64,000 bases of DNA. Source: Chlamydoabsidia padenii (lineage: Eukaryota; Mucoromycota; Mucoromycetes; Mucorales; Cunninghamellaceae). How positions within the stretch are numbered: the stretch's first letter is position 1; every line of letters begins with the position of its first letter. The DNA is taken from assembly GCA_025330725.1 (NCBI GenBank), contig JAIWND010000021.1:62001-126000 (forward strand), read 5' to 3'. Made by a program: the position numbers and the translations under genes. The notes under the pieces are model-generated. The model was not told the origin of the DNA, did not search any database, and was given only the letters and a program-made list of their open reading frames with translations. Shown one piece after another: positions 61,709 through 64,000 of this stretch.

Positions 61709-62688
61709 CCAGCTTGAGTAGTTGACCAAGGAGATGAGAAAAAAGCTGATGTATCACCTTCAATAACAGATCGAGGACGATTGGTACCATGGAATGATGC
61801 AGGAGTTAAAAGAGAGTTAGCACCAGCACTAAAGTTTTGACTCGTTGGACGTCCACCACCAGGGGGACCACCAAGCCTAGAAGATGTTTCACCAAACCGA
61901 GCATTGGCACCCATGAATTGTCGACTGTAATCTTCAGTATCACCAAGTGCAAAAGAATGACGATCCACCTGTCGACGAGCAGTACTTGGTGGAGGTCGAC
62001 TGACTACCTGACCAGTCTTGTAAGGTAACACCGACATTAACCGTTGACTAGCTTCCATTTCCGCCTTGGCAAGTGCTCCTGCAAATTGAGATTGCATATC
62101 ACCTAATCAATATCACATATAGTGTTTAATAACCCGACCTATTCCATCTATACTTTGTTAGTTTTACCTTGTTCTGGATTGGGTGTCATCAGAATGGAGT
62201 GCCTAGAGTCACGTTTTCCCATTTGTTGCAACAGGTTGATAAAAAACCGTATTTGGACTTGAGAAGAATGTTGTAAGAGAGTATATATAGTGGCAGTACG
62301 TTCAGCTTCAGACAAAAATCGAAACCATTGATCCACATGGTGCATTTCTTCCTTAAAGTTCTATATATATATATATAAAAGATGATGAGTGTTTTTTTTA
62401 AAAAAAAAAAAAAAAAACATCCGTCATCAGGTTGAGGGTACTTACTTGATCGAGACTAGCAGCTGCCATTTCATCCAAGTTCCTTTCGTATTGTTGAAGG
62501 TCTTCATACCAGTGATTCAAAGAGTCAGCTATATAAAAGATAAATAAATAAAAAAAGAGTGGGCATGACATACAAGAGTCAAAGGGTGATTTTGTTTACT
62601 TACTTTCAGAAGAAGAGGTATAATTCCCAGTTTTGAGAATATCAGATACCGGCCTCGTGTTTCGTGTATTATAGTTAGAGGGCAGCAT
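60611..62688 (-). CDS. VTS1: Vts1/Smaug-type SAM-domain RNA-binding protein
   Basis: Six exons on minus (62688-62604, 62528-62446, 62360-62168, 62102-60945, 60884-60700, 60625-60611) encode 572 aa. Vts1 binds hairpins with CNGG loops and recruits the Ccr4-Not deadenylase. N-terminal region: DSLNHWYEDLQQYERNLDEM and HHVDQWFRFLSEAERTATIY, a conserved Vts1 module. A long disordered S/T/N/P-rich centre includes a poly-Thr tract. The C-terminal SAM domain (about 507-566) reads DVPAWFRSLRLHKYNSIFEP and then VAALGARRKMLKIFETI; the ALGARRKML basic face is the RNA-binding signature. The 60-nt intron before the SAM domain is shown by the frame giving LLQDVPAWF when spliced. The tiny last exon codes NIDY-stop. 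Confidence 0.88.
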
Positions 62689-63602
62689 CAAAAGATGAAG
62701 AGAGAAAGAGAGTGTGTGTGTATAAAAAAGGGTAGATGTTATATCAAAAAAGTGTGTATAAGTATGTTTTTGCCTTTAGTGAATCAATGATAAAGACACT
62801 AAAGTAGGCAAATTTGAGTAAAAAGAAGACAAACACTATAAGAAGGATCTACGTAAGGGATGCAATATAAAGGGAGAGAGAGAGTAAAAAAAAAAAAAAA
62901 AAAGATGTGGGATGATTGGGGGAGGTGGAAAAACAAGAAGAAAGAAAAAGAAACAAAAGACCCGCACCTCCATATTTGATTGGCGGATGGGTTCCCCGTT
63001 GTCGGTGATTCAAAATTATTATGTATTCACATTGGACATTGTTTAAACCAATATCTTTTTATCAATATTGGTTATATATAGTGCGTCATTCATTTCTACT
63101 ATAACACAAGAGCCATTTACCACCACTGTATTGATTGTTTTCGAATTGAGGTGTACTTGCCCTTTCGGGATTTGTAATTCATGCACTGGGTTTGAAAATA
63201 CCGGCCCCCTTCAAAGCCAACCAAGAAAGAGAGAGATACATAATGTTTTTCATGCGTTCATATGAAATCAAATAAGAAACTGACAATAGATAAAGATTAC
63301 TATCAGAATCCATGTTTCGGCCTTTTACTATCGAATTCATGTAAATCGAGTCAAAAAGTACGATGGCTGCTCTTATCGTGCACTACATCGTTCCCATCAT
63401 CTTCGCGCCGTTTCATCATAGTACCATGACCCACCCCCCCAAAAAAAGTGACACCATGAGAAACGTTCCATGGGACTACTTTTATCCAATAAAAAAAGTG
63501 CCGATATCATTATAGTAAAAAAAAAAGATAGTCTTTATTAATTGTATATTATTCTAGATAGTGTATATAGCTAAAAGTAGAGGGTAGTGAATCACATGTT
63601 TT
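62689..63602. other. intergenic region between VTS1 and SEC23
   Basis: VTS1 leader with (AG)n and poly(A) runs (62886-62903), motif copy TTCGGGATTTGTAA at 63164-63177. No gene supported. Confidence 0.35.

Positions 63603-64000
<398 letters not shown>

Noticed and set aside
61676..61710. (TAG)n/(ACT)n run as a separate microsatellite feature
   Set aside because: It lies in frame within VTS1 and encodes the poly-Thr tract of the disordered region.

Overview
The window looks like nuclear DNA of an early-diverging filamentous fungus, most likely Mucoromycota (Mucorales-like); this placement is inference. Reasons: protein genes are split by many short introns (about 45-110 nt) with GTAAGT donors and T-rich acceptors; the set of conserved genes (HIR3/Cabin1, SPT6, RVB1, Vts1/Smaug, Sec23, GT15 mannosyltransferase, SPX-DASS phosphate transporter) is fungal; intergenic DNA is AT-rich with very long A/T homopolymers. 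There is no plasmid, phage or CRISPR content.

Layout. 0.6-7.8 kb: a 25-exon HIR3/Cabin1-type histone chaperone subunit. 8.6-12.9 kb: an SPX-domain phosphate transporter and a membrane-anchored GNAT acetyltransferase. 13.7-14.6 kb: a decayed gene. 15.4-26.2 kb: endopolyphosphatase-like secreted phosphatase, cytochrome P450, a second decayed gene, an MFS transporter and a nitronate monooxygenase, all on +. 26.8-28.9 kb: a decayed minus-strand gene, a 65-A homopolymer and tRNA-Leu(AAG). 29.5-32.7 kb: divergent ribosomal P0 and RVB1. 34.6-40.2 kb: RapGAP protein, ribosomal uS8 (S22) with a probable intronic H/ACA snoRNA, and a DMT-family transporter. 40.4-46 kb: accessory DNA with a ~216-bp tandem repeat, a decayed gene, tRNA-Ala(CGC), a short non-autonomous LTR retrotransposon, an inverted solo LTR and a small secreted ORF. 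46-58.9 kb: orphan secreted protein, SPT6, two small orphan proteins, a GT15 mannosyltransferase and ribosomal eL29. 59.1-60.4 kb: an array of ~220-bp repeats related to the 40-kb pair, flanked by direct repeats. 60.6-64 kb: a Vts1/Smaug SAM protein and the 3' end of SEC23.

The phosphate transporter and the endopolyphosphatase-like gene could both serve phosphate homeostasis, and HIR3 and SPT6 both act on chromatin, but nothing shows physical clustering by pathway; most genes are ordinary housekeeping genes. All exon coordinates were derived by hand from splice signals and reading-frame continuity.

Most notable: (1) a 40-bp sequence shared, 39 of 40, by two loci and lying 112 nt and, after removing later insertions, 110 nt downstream of two unrelated tRNA genes; (2) an LTR element and a solo LTR with 4-bp target duplications that landed in one overlapping 7-bp site downstream of tRNA-Ala; (3) a recurrent CGGGATTTGAA motif about 90-150 bp upstream of many start codons; (4) a two-hairpin H/ACA-like RNA in the uS8 intron; (5) (CCAT)n/(GGAT)n runs in the inferred 5'-UTR introns of all three ribosomal-protein genes; (6) the two-locus tandem repeat family; (7) at least four intron-containing genes in decay.
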